Notes under the pieces: generated by a model
Databases searched by the model: none
What the model saw: the letters and a program-made list of their open reading frames with translations, nothing else
Told to the model about the DNA's origin: nothing
Source of the DNA: Teredinibacter purpureus
GTDB lineage: Bacteria; Pseudomonadota; Gammaproteobacteria; Pseudomonadales; Cellvibrionaceae
Reading direction: 5' to 3'
NCBI RefSeq assembly: GCF_014217335.1
Contig: NZ_CP060092.1
Coordinates: forward strand, 3,551,501 to 3,615,500
Length of the DNA: 64,000 bases
Part shown: positions 1-7,109 of the stretch, one piece after another
How the letters are laid out: each line of letters opens with the position of its first letter
Position numbering within the stretch: the first letter of the stretch is position 1
Made by a program: the position numbers and the translations under genes

Positions 1-813
1 GTAGCGCATATATTTGCCCACGTCAGTCTTCATGTGCGCTCTTGTCGGCTGCGCAATCTTAAATATCCAATCGTGTTTAAGGCTTCCGAAGAAGCGTTCA
101 ACAACCGCATTATCCCAACAGGCACCAACGTCTCCCATACTCGCCCGCATATCGTAAGCCGCTAGAAGTTTTCGATAGCGCTTACTGGTATATTGTGAGC
201 CTCTATCGCTATGAAAAACTAAGCCTTTAGGCGGCTGTCTTAGGTTGTAGGCCTTTATCAGGGCCTTGCTCACTAAATTAGTTGTCATGCGCTTATCAAT
301 GTACCAACCAACAATTCGACGCGAGTACAAATCCATAATAATCGCCAAATACATCCAACCTTCGCCGGTCTTCAGGTAAGTGACATCGCCCGCCCAAATT
401 TGATCCGGCCCCACTGGGTTAAAATTCTGATTCAGCAAGTTGTCGGCTACGGCATCCGAGGTTTTGCGTTTGGTTGTCACTTTATAGGCGGTTCGCTGAG
501 TGACCCTTAAGCCAAGCTTGCGCATCAAGTTACGAACCCGATAACGACCAATCTGAAAGCCTTCTTCGCGTAATTTCTTCATCATCTCGCGACTACCCAG
601 GCTATTGCGACTCTGCTCGAAAAGCCACTTCATCCTACGGTGTAGGTGCAAGGTATCGCTTGTTATCACTGTGCCTGGGCGCTTAAGCCAATCGTAATAG
701 GACGTTTTCCCAACGCCCATCACGCGACACAACATAACTACAGGAAAGCGAGGTGATTCAGTCTGAATGAAATCGTACTTTACTTCATTTCTTTCGCAAA
801 GAAGGCACTGGCC
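1..813 (-). CDS. IS3-family transposase OrfB (DDE integrase domain), C-terminus off the edge
   Basis: This is an open minus-strand frame from the slippery site to base 1, with codons in phase 1-3. It is the -1 frame extension of OrfA. It encodes an HTH_21-like segment (SREMMKKLREEGFQIGRYRV) and then an rve integrase core. The three catalytic acidic residues are visible in GDVTYL, HSDRGSQY and VERFFGSLK. The frame is still open at the window edge, a few dozen residues after the catalytic Glu, so only a short C-terminal tail is missing. The frame lacks an obvious start of its own, which is consistent with expression by programmed frameshifting as OrfAB. I see no frameshift or stop in the visible part, so the element could be active. 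Confidence 0.93.
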
Positions 814-1070
814 TTTTTTAAAATCTCTTTCTCCATGCGCAGCTCTTTGTTTTCCTTGCGCAAGCGCTTAAGCTCGACTCTCTCATCCTCGGCCAGCACT
901 TCACCTGCCTCACTAGACTCCACCTTTTCTTTCCATTTGTAGAGCATGTTGGTTGCGATACCCAACGATTTAGCGGCCTCAGGAACGGAATAGCCTTGTT
1001 CTCGAACAAGCGCAACGGCCTCCTCCTTAAACTCTTTCGGGTACTGCTTGTAAGTACGCTTCTGACTCAT
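780..1070 (-). CDS. IS3-family transposase OrfA (helix-turn-helix subunit)
   Basis: This 96-residue protein is the DNA-binding first frame of an IS3-type transposase. Residues 1-50 form a HTH_Tnp_1 domain (KQYPKEFKEEAVALVREQG, then a recognition helix around SVPEAAKSLGIATNMLYKWK). Residues 60-90 are a charged leucine-rich coiled coil (LKRLRKENKELRMEKEIL) used for multimerisation. A perfect A AAA AAG slippery heptamer (minus strand, 813-819) lies at codons for LKK. A -1 slip there would fuse OrfA to OrfB and give the full transposase, as is known for IS3 elements. OrfA alone usually acts as a regulator. The identification is secure. Confidence 0.95.
   Translation of the reverse strand: MSQKRTYKQYPKEFKEEAVALVREQGYSVPEAAKSLGIATNMLYKWKEKVESSEAGEVLAEDERVELKRLRKENKELRMEKEILKKASAFFAKEMK
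813..819 (-). promoter_or_regulatory. Programmed -1 frameshift heptamer A AAA AAG
   Basis: On the minus strand the orfA codons TTA AAA AAG contain the classical IS3 slippery heptamer. Re-phasing by -1 at this point enters the orfB frame directly, with codon boundaries matching orfB to base 1. I did not identify a stimulatory stem-loop. Confidence 0.75.
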
Positions 1071-1139
1071 AATGACACCTTAATTGTTGACTAATATTGT
1101 CTCTCATTAAAGTGTCCGGTGCTATTAGACCACTACACA

Positions 1140-1223
1140 CCTCCCATCAGTTGTTGTAACAGTCTCTGCATATGCGACCGATATAAAAAGGGCTAACAAC
1201 ATAGTAAATACTGCTCGTTTCAT
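1140..1223 (-). pseudogene. Cassette gene for an exported protein, truncated by the IS insertion
   Basis: A minus-strand ORF starts at ATG 1221-1223 behind a good ribosome site (GGAG, 9 bases upstream). It encodes MKRAVFTMLLALFISVAYA, a textbook signal peptide with a cleavable AYA-type end, followed by ETVTTTDGR. The frame then meets the IS terminus. The rest of the gene and its attC should lie beyond the far end of the IS, outside the window. The function is unknown. Confidence 0.7.
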
Positions 1224-1259
1224 TTATTTTTCTCCGTAAGTGGGTGGACTCTAGTTGCA

Positions 1260-1314
1260 TAACGCCTTTAGCATGTGCGCCCGCCTTTTGGGCGTCGCAT
1301 GGCTAAACTTGTTA
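1260..1314 (-). repeat. attC site 1 (short, ~55 bp)
   Basis: It is bounded by TAACG on the left and GTTA on the right. The arms TTTAGC and GCTAAA pair, and there is an inner GGGCG/CGCCC palindrome. It is the 3' recombination site of the small-ORF cassette to its right, and the same orientation is kept by all 27 sites. Confidence 0.8.
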
Positions 1315-1388
1315 AGGGCAGCACTGTATTAGCTAATTGTGCTGGACTTAGCCCGGCACAAACAAATGCGAAGCACTGCCCTTGATTA

Positions 1389-1568
1389 TTAGTTGACGAC
1401 AAAACGGAACACAGGGAACGGATGGATTGAGATGGATACAACAGCTAAACCCTCCATTGGTGCCACGTTGACGCGGTCTTTATTACAAGCCACTTTACCG
1501 GTTAAACACACGGACTGAAAGAGGCGGACGATCACTGCTAACTCGTTGGTGGAAAACCCTAAAACCAC
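1389..1568 (-). CDS. Small hypothetical cassette protein (59 aa)
   Basis: This frame of 59 codons runs from a GTG (1566-1568) just inside the cassette to TAA (1389-1391). It encodes a small protein that begins MVLGFSTNELAVIVRLF and has a hydrophobic C-terminal stretch (VVSISIHPFPVFRFVV). I do not recognise it. In favour of coding: it fills the cassette and runs in the array direction. Against: no strong ribosome site and a non-ATG start. The 3' half of its DNA resembles part of the cassette at 5218-5594, where the frame is broken, so at least one of the two is decayed or both are non-coding. Confidence 0.35.
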   Translation of the reverse strand: MVLGFSTNELAVIVRLFQSVCLTGKVACNKDRVNVAPMEGLAVVSISIHPFPVFRFVVN

Positions 1569-1578
1569 GAACAGCCTT

Positions 1579-1683
1579 TAACGCCCAGCTAAGCCGCCGG
1601 AACGGAGTTGATTGTTTTGTGCCAGCGTAGCTGGAAAGCACAAAACGAGAAACGCAGTGGAGGTCTGCTTGAGCTGTTTGTTA
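1579..1683 (-). repeat. attC site 2
   Basis: TAACG...GTTA boundaries flank long imperfect arms, with an inner TTTTGTGC/GCACAAAA palindrome. The GTTA end supplies the TAA stop (1681-1683) of the neighbouring gene. Confidence 0.88.
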
Positions 1684-2046
1684 TGTTTTTTGATGGCGAA
1701 CAACTTGATAGTACTCCATTACAGAAGGATTGATTTGAACTTTTATTTTACTAGGAAATTCTTCAAGCTTATTGAGCCCTGACTCTATGAGAACTTTATC
1801 TTTAAATTCAAGAAGAATTGGATGCTCAAACTCTGGTATATCTAAGGTACCAATTACCCAATAAAAAGAGTGTTCATCATCGCCAGACGAATCAATTAGC
1901 GAGAACTCTCCGCTAACCTCTTTGGGCCAGCCTGGTTCTACGTCTAAAAACTCTTCGGCATCATTTTTTTCAGGAATGAAGTTTGGATCTGGGTCTACGA
2001 GCTCAACTCCCGTTAATTTTTCAAATATCCATTTATAGATGCTCAT
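1681..2046 (-). CDS. Hypothetical cassette protein (121 aa)
   Basis: This is an acidic soluble protein without signal peptide or membrane segment. It starts at ATG behind AAGGTGAG. The sequence has an N-terminal amphipathic start (MSIYKWIFEKLTG) and several aromatic-acidic stretches (SFYWVIGTLDIPEF, EEFPSKIKVQINPS). I do not recognise a family. The stop codon TAA is formed by the first bases of its own attC, so gene and recombination site overlap by three bases. The function is unknown; mobility as a cassette is the only contextual information. Confidence 0.75.
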   Translation of the reverse strand: MSIYKWIFEKLTGVELVDPDPNFIPEKNDAEEFLDVEPGWPKEVSGEFSLIDSSGDDEHSFYWVIGTLDIPEFEHPILLEFKDKVLIESGLNKLEEFPSKIKVQINPSVMEYYQVVRHQKT

Positions 2047-2062
2047 AGCTCACCTTAAAACA

Positions 2063-2165
2063 TAACGCCGCGCTATACCGCAGCTTTGTAGTTGGTTGAT
2101 TTATGGCAGTCTTTTTTGCCATAAATTCAAGCGACGGAAAAGCTGTCAGTATGAGCGCCTTGTTA
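2063..2165 (-). repeat. attC site 3
   Basis: It has a TAACG left end and a GTTA right end, with arms CGCAGCTTT/AAAGCTGTC and an inner TTTATGGCA/TGCCATAAA palindrome. The right end forms the stop of the gene beginning at 2163. Confidence 0.88.
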
Positions 2166-2495
2166 GTTTGTGCACTGGGAATTTTCGCAGTTGTACACAT
2201 GCGTTACTTTAGGATAATCGAGATGACATCCAATTAGCTGAAAGTGCACTTTCTGGGATGAGGCCTTAGCTGCAAGTAACATTGAATACATCTCTGGTGT
2301 TCCGACACCATTGAAATCCAAAATATACCATTCAGACTTTGAACAACCTTCTGCGCTAGATATATTCTGAGTTTTAACTCTCGCGAAATCTCTACCAACT
2401 GTCATATTGGTGATAACGCTCGGTGCAGTATAACTCGCCGCTTGCGCAGTACTTGCTAAACTCAGCAACAACGCTGAAATTATTTTCCTTTTCAT
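2163..2495 (-). CDS. Exported hypothetical cassette protein (110 aa)
   Basis: Residues 1-19 (MKRKIISALLLSLASTAQA) are a Sec signal peptide with an AxA cleavage site. The mature part of ~90 residues has four cysteines (C51, C89, C103, C108 approximately), which suggests disulfide bonds and a periplasmic location. The start ATG follows AGAGG at good spacing. The stop lies within the attC. I know of no family for it. One of at least seven cassette products here with a cleavable signal. Confidence 0.78.
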   Translation of the reverse strand: MKRKIISALLLSLASTAQAASYTAPSVITNMTVGRDFARVKTQNISSAEGCSKSEWYILDFNGVGTPEMYSMLLAAKASSQKVHFQLIGCHLDYPKVTHVYNCENSQCTN

Positions 2496-2513
2496 AAATA
2501 CCTCTTAAAAAAC

Positions 2514-2612
2514 TAACGCCTCAAACACCGGCGTGGCAAAGCTGTCACCTTTTGTGCGTGTTTTTGCACAAAAGGTGACAGCTTTGCCACGTCCGCGTGC
2601 TTTGACTTGTTA
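2514..2612 (-). repeat. attC site 4 (same subtype as site 17)
   Basis: TAACG...GTTA ends enclose an inner palindrome GTCACCTTTTGTG/CACAAAAGGTGAC. Its outer arms (CTCAAACACC, GCTTTGACTTGTTA) are shared with site 17. The TTGACT of the right arm doubles as the -35 element of the parDE promoter. Confidence 0.9.
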
Positions 2613-2638
2613 TGACTTTTATACCATAATTAGGTATA
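2602..2638 (+). promoter_or_regulatory. parDE promoter and operator
   Basis: TTGACT (2602-2607), a 17-base spacer and CATAAT (2625-2630) make a near-consensus sigma-70 promoter reading into parD. A TATACC...GGTATA inverted repeat (2620-2625 and 2633-2638) overlaps the -10. This is the expected position for an autoregulatory ParD ribbon-helix-helix operator. The -35 lies inside the attC. GGAGG (2651-2655) is the ribosome site. Confidence 0.7.
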
Positions 2639-2661
2639 TATTGGTATTACGGAGGTGAATC

Positions 2662-2904
2662 ATGGCTAAAAACACAAGTATGACGTTAGGCGAACACTTT
2701 GACGGCTTTATTTCTCATCAAATTCAAAGTGGCCGCTATGGCTCTGCAAGCGAGGTTATACGTGCAGGTTTGAGGGTGCTTGAAGATAAGGAGAGTAAAC
2801 TTGATGTATTGCGCCAAATGCTGGCTGACGGAGAAGAAAGCGGTACAGCTGACTATAGCTATGACAGCCTCATGAGTGAACTTGATGCTGAAAGTCATAT
2901 ATGA
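2662..2904 (+). CDS. parD: ParD-family antitoxin, ribbon-helix-helix
   Basis: This 80-residue protein has the typical ParD/CopG layout. An N-terminal beta strand (NTSMTLGEHF) is followed by two helices with the pattern HQIQSGRYGSASEVIRAGLRVLE, and an acidic C-terminal tail probably wraps the toxin. Family members bind their own promoter and neutralise ParE. It overlaps parE by four bases (ATGA), so the genes are translationally coupled. It is encoded opposite to the array direction and has its own promoter and a strong ribosome site, as is usual for toxin-antitoxin cassettes, which do not rely on the integron promoter and are thought to stabilise cassette arrays. Confidence 0.93.
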   Translation: MAKNTSMTLGEHFDGFISHQIQSGRYGSASEVIRAGLRVLEDKESKLDVLRQMLADGEESGTADYSYDSLMSELDAESHI

Positions 2905-3203
2905 GCGCATTTACTTTAACACGACGTGCTAAAACTGATTTGAAATCTATAGCTAAATTTACTGAAAAGCGCTGGGGACGAGAGCAACGCTACATTTACA
3001 TTAAGCAATTTGATGATACATTTCATGTGCTTTCTAATACCCCCGAAATAGGCAATAACTGTAACCATATAAAAGAAAATTACCAAAGATTTCCTCAGGG
3101 TAGTCATATAATTTTTTATCGCATAGCGACCCAAGGCAGCATTCAAATTATTCGTATTCTCCACAAAAATATGGACGTACTCTCAAAATTTGGCGGCTCA
3201 TAA
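2901..3203 (+). CDS. parE: ParE-family toxin, RelE/ParE superfamily
   Basis: This 100-residue protein of the ParE/RelE fold has the typical start FTLTRRAKTDLKSIAKFTEKRWG, a central PEIGNNCNHIKENYQRFPQGSHIIFYRI core and a C-terminal IRILHKNMDV strand. ParE toxins poison DNA gyrase; the RelE branch cleaves mRNA. The RILHxxMD end and the FxxGSHxIFYR core favour ParE. It is preceded by and overlaps the antitoxin. Its TAA stop (3201-3203) is formed by the TAACG end of attC site 5, so the inverted gene also ends exactly in a recombination box. Confidence 0.92.
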   Translation: MSAFTLTRRAKTDLKSIAKFTEKRWGREQRYIYIKQFDDTFHVLSNTPEIGNNCNHIKENYQRFPQGSHIIFYRIATQGSIQIIRILHKNMDVLSKFGGS

Positions 3204-3299
3204 CGCCAGTAGCAATTGCCGGAGTAAGTTGGCTTGTGTTTTTGCGTCTTATTGCAAAAACCAAGACAGCTTACGGAGGTCAATTGGCTACTTTTGTTA
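3201..3299 (-). repeat. attC site 5
   Basis: TAACG...GTTA boundaries, with arms CCAGTAGCAATTG and CAATTGGCTAC and an inner GGTTTTTGCAA-type palindrome. It separates parDE from the next cassette. Confidence 0.87.
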
Positions 3300-3302
3300 T
3301 GA

Positions 3303-3683
3303 CTATTTTTCATTGCTAGCAGTAAACTCATAAGATTTACACCGACCCTCACCATACAAGAACGAAACACTGTAGCTAAAACCAGGTTTATTGCTTACAT
3401 ACCCAAGGAATTCAGGTACACCTGATTCATTTATTGATGAATGAATAGATTTACCAACCAACTTTCCATTTAGGCTTATTGAATAGATTCCTAGCTCAAA
3501 GGGTTCACCCTTATACTTTAATGGGGCTGTAATACTAATTTCGGTGACCGATTCGTAAAACTCAGACTCTTTCTCAACGAAGTTAAAGCCATTGGGTTCG
3601 GAAACATTAAGCTGAACAGGCCCAACAATACACGCGAATGTATTAATGGATAAAAAAACAAAGAAAAGGAAAATATACTTCAT
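3303..3683 (-). CDS. Exported hypothetical cassette protein (126 aa)
   Basis: An N-terminal signal peptide (MKYIFLFFVFLSINTFA, cleavage before C18) is followed by a predicted beta-rich mature domain. C18 directly after the hydrophobic core could allow a lipoprotein, but the TFAC context is not a good lipobox. A second Cys lies near position 115 (EGRCKSYEF). The start ATG has AAGG upstream. No family is recognised. Its start MKYIF resembles those of two other exported cassette proteins (14899 and 15400). Confidence 0.75.
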   Translation of the reverse strand: MKYIFLFFVFLSINTFACIVGPVQLNVSEPNGFNFVEKESEFYESVTEISITAPLKYKGEPFELGIYSISLNGKLVGKSIHSSINESGVPEFLGYVSNKPGFSYSVSFLYGEGRCKSYEFTASNEK

Positions 3684-3698
3684 AGTTGCCTTAAGTCA

Positions 3699-3803
3699 TA
3701 ACGCCAAGCTAATAGGCATTTTTTACGTAGCGTTTTTGCGGTAAAGTGGCGTAGCCACCGCAAAAAAAGCGGAGTAAAAAATGTCCTATTGAGCGCCTTG
3801 TTA
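3699..3803 (-). repeat. attC site 6
   Basis: TAACG...GTTA ends; inner palindrome TTTTTGCGGT/ACCGCAAAAA and outer arms AATAGGCATTTTTTAC versus GTAAAAAATGTCCTATT. The right end provides the stop of the Coa1-domain gene. Confidence 0.9.
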
Positions 3804-4394
3804 GCTGCCATTTGCGCACTCACCGAGAAGTTCGACTGTGCTACTGTTTATGTATTCTGTTTTGACACAAAGTAATTTCCAGATATCCATGTCTTTTTCA
3901 GCTTTAATATAAATTTTTGCTTCGCCTCTAGCCCCATCAACTCCAAATGACATATTTGCGCTTCCTTGATGCCCAGAAGTAGACAGGTTTCCGGTTATAA
4001 AACCTGCGTCATAAGGAACTCCGATCTCTTCTTTAAATTTTGGCGAGCCTTCGAGCAGCGCCATTGACATAATGTAAGGTTCAGAATTCCTGAACAAATG
4101 ACCAACCATGAAAAATAATGGTAGTGCGAGAAGAAAGCAGAGCCCTATATACGCAAATGACGCTCGCGACCAGTTTCGTTGTACTTTTACAAAATGATCT
4201 TCATCTCTCCATGTCCCGTTTTTCCATGCATATTCGCTACCGTGAGCACCAAGCTTGAAAATATAGTAGAACCCATATACCGGAATAAATATTTTAAACG
4301 CAGAATAGGTGTTATTTCCTACACCCCAAATCCAGTTTAAAAAGAACGCACCCCAATTCCATTTTTTTAAGTGTTCAGGTATCTCTTTATCCAT
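3801..4394 (-). CDS. Membrane protein with C-terminal Coa1-like domain
   Basis: The 197-residue protein has two parts. Residues 1-75 carry the WNWGAFFLNWIWGVGN motif typical of bacterial proteins with a short membrane-associated N-terminus, then a hydrophobic segment. After a clear transmembrane helix (~100-118, IGLCFLLALPLFFMVGHLF), residues ~125-190 resemble the Coa1 (cytochrome oxidase assembly factor 1) domain, with the ASMALLEGSP-like helix and the G-YIKAEKDMDIW strand. Bacterial members are uncharacterised, and a link to oxidase assembly is only family knowledge. The start ATG follows AGAG. The stop is inside the attC. Confidence 0.7.
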   Translation of the reverse strand: MDKEIPEHLKKWNWGAFFLNWIWGVGNNTYSAFKIFIPVYGFYYIFKLGAHGSEYAWKNGTWRDEDHFVKVQRNWSRASFAYIGLCFLLALPLFFMVGHLFRNSEPYIMSMALLEGSPKFKEEIGVPYDAGFITGNLSTSGHQGSANMSFGVDGARGEAKIYIKAEKDMDIWKLLCVKTEYINSSTVELLGECANGS

Positions 4395-4422
4395 AGAAAA
4401 TCTCTAGTTTCACGAAAACAGC

Positions 4423-4527
4423 TAACGCCGCTATAAATTGCGGCTTTGGAGTTGATTGTTTTGTGGTAGCGTAGCGTTAAGCCACAAAACAAGCGACGGA
4501 AAAGCCGTCAATTTGATAGCTTTGTTA
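4423..4527 (-). repeat. attC site 7
   Basis: TAACG...GTTA ends; inner TGTTTTGTGG/CCACAAAACA palindrome and arms AATTGCGGCTTT/AAAGCCGTCAATT. Confidence 0.9.
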
Positions 4528-5103
4528 TACGCCGGCAAATACTTCTTGAAGAATTTCATTTACTTCGTCCTGCTCAAATGTTTCGGGATCAAAATACTCT
4601 CCAGCCCACTCTTTTAATTCTTCATGTTCAGGGTGGCTCTTATCAACCCACTTTTCTAGAAAATCAGCATAACCCCATACCCCTCCGACATCCTCTGGAG
4701 GACAGCCTCGCTTTCCTTTCACGCAAAATGGTAAAAATAGTGCTTTATCGAAAGGAAGGACTTTTTCCAGCTTTATTTGGTGTTCCCATCCATCACCGAA
4801 GTCATATTCATATAGGATAGAATCGCCTTCATTTCTCAGTAAGTCTTTAACCTTATAATTTAATTCATCTTGTAGATCATCATCCCAATCCATGCCAAAC
4901 TCAGGATCTACAATTCCATATCTCGATTTTCCGCAAATAAACTGATGCAAGTGCGAATTCGTCCACCCCATAACAATTTGAATTGTATGGTGAAACTCCT
5001 CCAAAGTAGAAGTGTTTAAAACCAAGAAATGCCTCCATACTGGAGGACGAGTTCCTTTTAGTTGGACCTTCAGCTGATAGATTTCTCTTAATTTACTAAC
5101 CAT
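4525..5103 (-). CDS. Plasmid pRiA4b ORF-3-like protein
   Basis: This 192-residue soluble protein matches the pRiA4b ORF-3 (PF07929) family along its whole length. It has an N-terminal strand with the characteristic IRPPVWRxxLV-type motif (here GTRPPVWRHFLV), the FHHTIQIVMGWTNSHLHQF helix, a DFGDGWEHQIKLEK core and the CPPEDVGGVWGY loop near residue 140. The biochemical role of the family is unknown; it is common on mobile DNA. The start is ATG with a weak ribosome site. The TAA stop is supplied by the attC. Confidence 0.9.
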   Translation of the reverse strand: MVSKLREIYQLKVQLKGTRPPVWRHFLVLNTSTLEEFHHTIQIVMGWTNSHLHQFICGKSRYGIVDPEFGMDWDDDLQDELNYKVKDLLRNEGDSILYEYDFGDGWEHQIKLEKVLPFDKALFLPFCVKGKRGCPPEDVGGVWGYADFLEKWVDKSHPEHEELKEWAGEYFDPETFEQDEVNEILQEVFAGV

Positions 5104-5130
5104 TTATATTTAGTACTCAATTTAAACGTA

Positions 5131-5217
5131 TAACGCCTGTATAAGCGGCAGGCAAAGCGCAGCTTTGACTGTCCAGTGAAGCACCGTAGGTGCGAAACGC
5201 GCTTTATACAATTGTTA
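5131..5217 (-). repeat. attC site 8
   Basis: TAACG left end and GTTA right end; arms TGTATAAGCG and CGCTTTATACA with an irregular centre GTAGGTGCG. Confidence 0.82.
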
Positions 5218-5594
5218 TGATTTGAACCTGCCTGTGTCAAATAACCCGATTGCCCTGCGCTAGACAATTATAAACTACGTTTTGAGGGTTTCCACCGATT
5301 AACGATAACGGTGCGATAATCGGCGCCAAATTAAAGCACCAGAGTAAGCATTGTTATACATAAAAAATTCAGGCGGAACAATCGAGATGAATACAAACCG
5401 ATTGATAAACCGTTATTGATAAGCCGTAGCTTTACCAATTGACCCTACTTACGGACAAGAGAGACTGTAGGTAGGGTACTGAATATAACTTACCAGTATT
5501 AACGACTTAGCCCAACGTTGAATTAGCATTTAAGCTGATTGCTCTAGAACAAAAAAGTGTAACCTGACTTTAAAACTAAAAATGGAAAAAATCA
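5218..5594. other. Cassette without a convincing ORF
   Basis: The body of a cassette between sites 8 and 9. On the minus strand only short frames (21-35 codons) occur. A segment around 5370-5460 resembles the 3' half of the 59-codon ORF in the cassette at 1389-1568 (shared TTGTATYCATCTC stretch), but here the frame is interrupted. There is a CCGATTA...TAATCGG inverted repeat at 5295-5323. It could be a decayed gene or a non-coding cassette. Confidence 0.6.
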
Positions 5595-5707
5595 TAACGC
5601 CGAGCTCACCGGCGCATATTGCGGAGAGCGTTTTTATGTAAAATGGAGCACCGCGACATACATAAAAACGAGCGTAGCAATATGCGTCCGAGTGCAGCGA
5701 TTTGTTA
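5595..5707 (-). repeat. attC site 9 (same subtype as site 25)
   Basis: TAACG...GTTA ends; arms GCGCATATTGC/GCAATATGCG and inner TTTTTATGTA/TACATAAAAA. Nearly identical to site 25. Here one arm has GAGCGTAG where site 25 has a perfectly pairing CTCTCC. Confidence 0.92.
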
Positions 5708-6059
5708 TGAGCTGGGTGGCACTTACTTTCTACAGCGCTCTTTGTGGAGCGAACGCGGAACTTTAGCCTATTAAAAACCCAACCAGTTTAATCCACTATT
5801 CTAACAATTCGCACCTTCTTGATGGAGCCTTGAAGATGCGAACTACCTGTTTCATTTCGCAGTGGGTTTTTAAACGGTAAACCAAAGAACGAACAGGTTT
5901 GCGCTCACCTTATTCCAATGCTTTCTATTGTAACCACTTCACTACATTCTTGTGCCGAGTGAAACTATTTGCTCTTTCTCGACGTTTGCACTTACTAAAC
6001 TGCTAGTTCTCAAATTGGACAGTATTCTGGAACGATTTACAAATTATTTAAACCCGCCA
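5708..6059. other. ORF-less cassette, copy A of a duplicated non-coding cassette
   Basis: No ORF longer than about 24 codons is seen. The segment aligns along its whole length with 14440-14793, by eye at roughly 85-90% identity, including the flanking attC. Single-base indels between the copies (for example in the AAAAACCC run, and near the TGATGGAGCCTTGAAGA segment) would break any shared frame, which argues against protein coding. Conserved small hairpins include CGCTC-TTTGTG-GAGCG near 5740 and an AACC...GGTT stem near 5880. Confidence 0.65.
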
Positions 6060-6182
6060 TAACGCCGCTAGCAGCGGCCGTAGTGAAGGTGATTGTTTTT
6101 GTGTTAGCGTAGCGTCCAACACAAAAACAATCGCCGGAACGGAGGTCCAGCCCCAGAGGGGCGGAGCTGGCTAGCCTTGTTA
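6060..6182 (-). repeat. attC site 10 (long, ~123 bp)
   Basis: TAACG...GTTA ends; inner TTGTTTTTGTGT/ACACAAAAACAA palindrome, plus an added asymmetric CCCCAGAGGGG hairpin in the right arm that makes this site longer than most. Confidence 0.88.
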
Positions 6183-6193
6183 TACGTAAGGTA

Positions 6194-6487
6194 CTAATGC
6201 TGAGCATATTGAAGAACCCAAAATGTTCCACCTACAAGTATTAACTGTAGAATCAGGGGAAACAAAATTAGCAGCCATTTTTGCATATTTTTAAGTGCAC
6301 TAAATTTTATTGCAATTATTACCAAAGCGGGAATAACAGCCCACAAAATGGGCAACACCACCAATGAAACGAAATAGCCTACGTAATTGGCAACAGTGTC
6401 ACCCGTATGTATGTAGTGATAATAAGTCAGAGCAGCTGAAAAGATGCTAAGGAAAATTACCAGCACTGAAACTAAATATTTATTCAT
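6194..6487 (-). CDS. Small integral membrane cassette protein (97 aa)
   Basis: Three hydrophobic segments can be seen: residues ~5-22 (VSVLVIFLSIFSAALTYY), ~38-60 (GYFVSLVVLPILWAVIPALVIIAI) and ~72-93 (LLILFPLILQLILVGGTFWVL). A basic loop (KFSALKNMQKW) probably faces the cytoplasm. No family is recognised. The start is ATG with a weak GAAG upstream, and the gene ends 12 bases before its attC core. The function is unknown. Confidence 0.7.
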   Translation of the reverse strand: MNKYLVSVLVIFLSIFSAALTYYHYIHTGDTVANYVGYFVSLVVLPILWAVIPALVIIAIKFSALKNMQKWLLILFPLILQLILVGGTFWVLQYAQH

Positions 6488-6504
6488 ACTTCGATAAAAA
6501 CGTA

Positions 6505-6612
6505 TAACGCCTTAAGCACCTGCACGAATTGTGGGGTGCCTTTTGGTGTATTGTGAGCGACGCGAACACCAAAAGGCGCGCCGCAATTCGTGTCAGGTGA
6601 CTTTATTTGTTA
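6505..6612 (-). repeat. attC site 11 (subtype shared with 18 and 26)
   Basis: TAACG...GTTA ends; inner CCTTTTGGTG/CACCAAAAGG palindrome and arms CACCTGCACGAATTG/CAATTCGTGTCAGGTG. Closely similar to sites 18 and 26. Confidence 0.92.
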
Positions 6613-6999
6613 GTGCTTTGCTGCAATTTTTTCCAAAAACGGAGATATAAATTTTTTATCCCATGTTGGGTCCAGCTCTCTGGCTTTCAGAAAGTATTCT
6701 TTTGCGCTATGAAAGTTGTTCTGTTCATATAATGCTCGCCCAATATTGTAGTTAGCTATAGCGGAATTTGGGCGTTTTGCTAACTCTGCTTCACAATACC
6801 TGACCAGTTCATCGTACTCACCATCTTCTAGTAGCTGGCTGCAAACCACCCCGAATTTTTCGCCCCTCGTTTGATCCTGAAAACGCACACCCATGAATTT
6901 AGACGCGACTACAGCTATCATAGGTATCCCTGTCGAGAACAATATACCTATGAGCAAGTATTTAATTGTTACTAATTCATTCAATATTTCTTGCTGCAT
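6610..6999 (-). CDS. Membrane-anchored TPR-like cassette protein
   Basis: The 129-residue protein starts with a transmembrane helix (~12-34, YLLIGILFSTGIPMIAVVA). It then has two helix-turn-helix repeats of tetratricopeptide type: ~62-95 (LLEDGEYDELVRYCEAELAK) and ~80-115 (ANYNIGRALYEQNNFHSAKE, ending with the diagnostic YFLKARELDP). TPR domains mediate protein-protein contacts. The partner is unknown. ATG has GGGGGAG in front of it. The stop lies in the attC. Confidence 0.8.
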   Translation of the reverse strand: MQQEILNELVTIKYLLIGILFSTGIPMIAVVASKFMGVRFQDQTRGEKFGVVCSQLLEDGEYDELVRYCEAELAKRPNSAIANYNIGRALYEQNNFHSAKEYFLKARELDPTWDKKFISPFLEKIAAKH

Positions 7000-7015
7000 T
7001 GCTCCCCCTGAGCAC

Positions 7016-7102
7016 TAACGCCACAATAACCGAGCGGAGCTAAGCGTGGTATTGTGAGCAAAGCGAACCACGCTTAGCGGAGTCCGGTTGATTGTTTTGT
7101 TA
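7016..7102 (-). repeat. attC site 12
   Basis: TAACG...GTTA ends; inner GCTAAGCGTGGT/ACCACGCTTAGC palindrome and outer arms CAATAACCG/CGGTTGATTG. Confidence 0.88.
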
Positions 7103-7109
7103 AATGCGC

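Larger units (their letters stand above)
1..1139 (-). mobile_element. IS3-family insertion sequence, left part cut by the window edge
   Basis: The element has two overlapping transposase reading frames, orfA (780-1070) and orfB (813 down to base 1), on the minus strand. Upstream of orfA there is a candidate terminal repeat that reads, on the minus strand, TGTAGTGGTCTAATAGCACC, ending at about base 1137-1139. IS3 elements characteristically begin with TG. The other end lies outside the window, so neither the second inverted repeat nor a target duplication can be seen. The element sits inside a cassette gene whose first ~29 codons remain at 1140-1223. The exact outer boundary is uncertain by about 2 bases. 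Confidence 0.9.
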
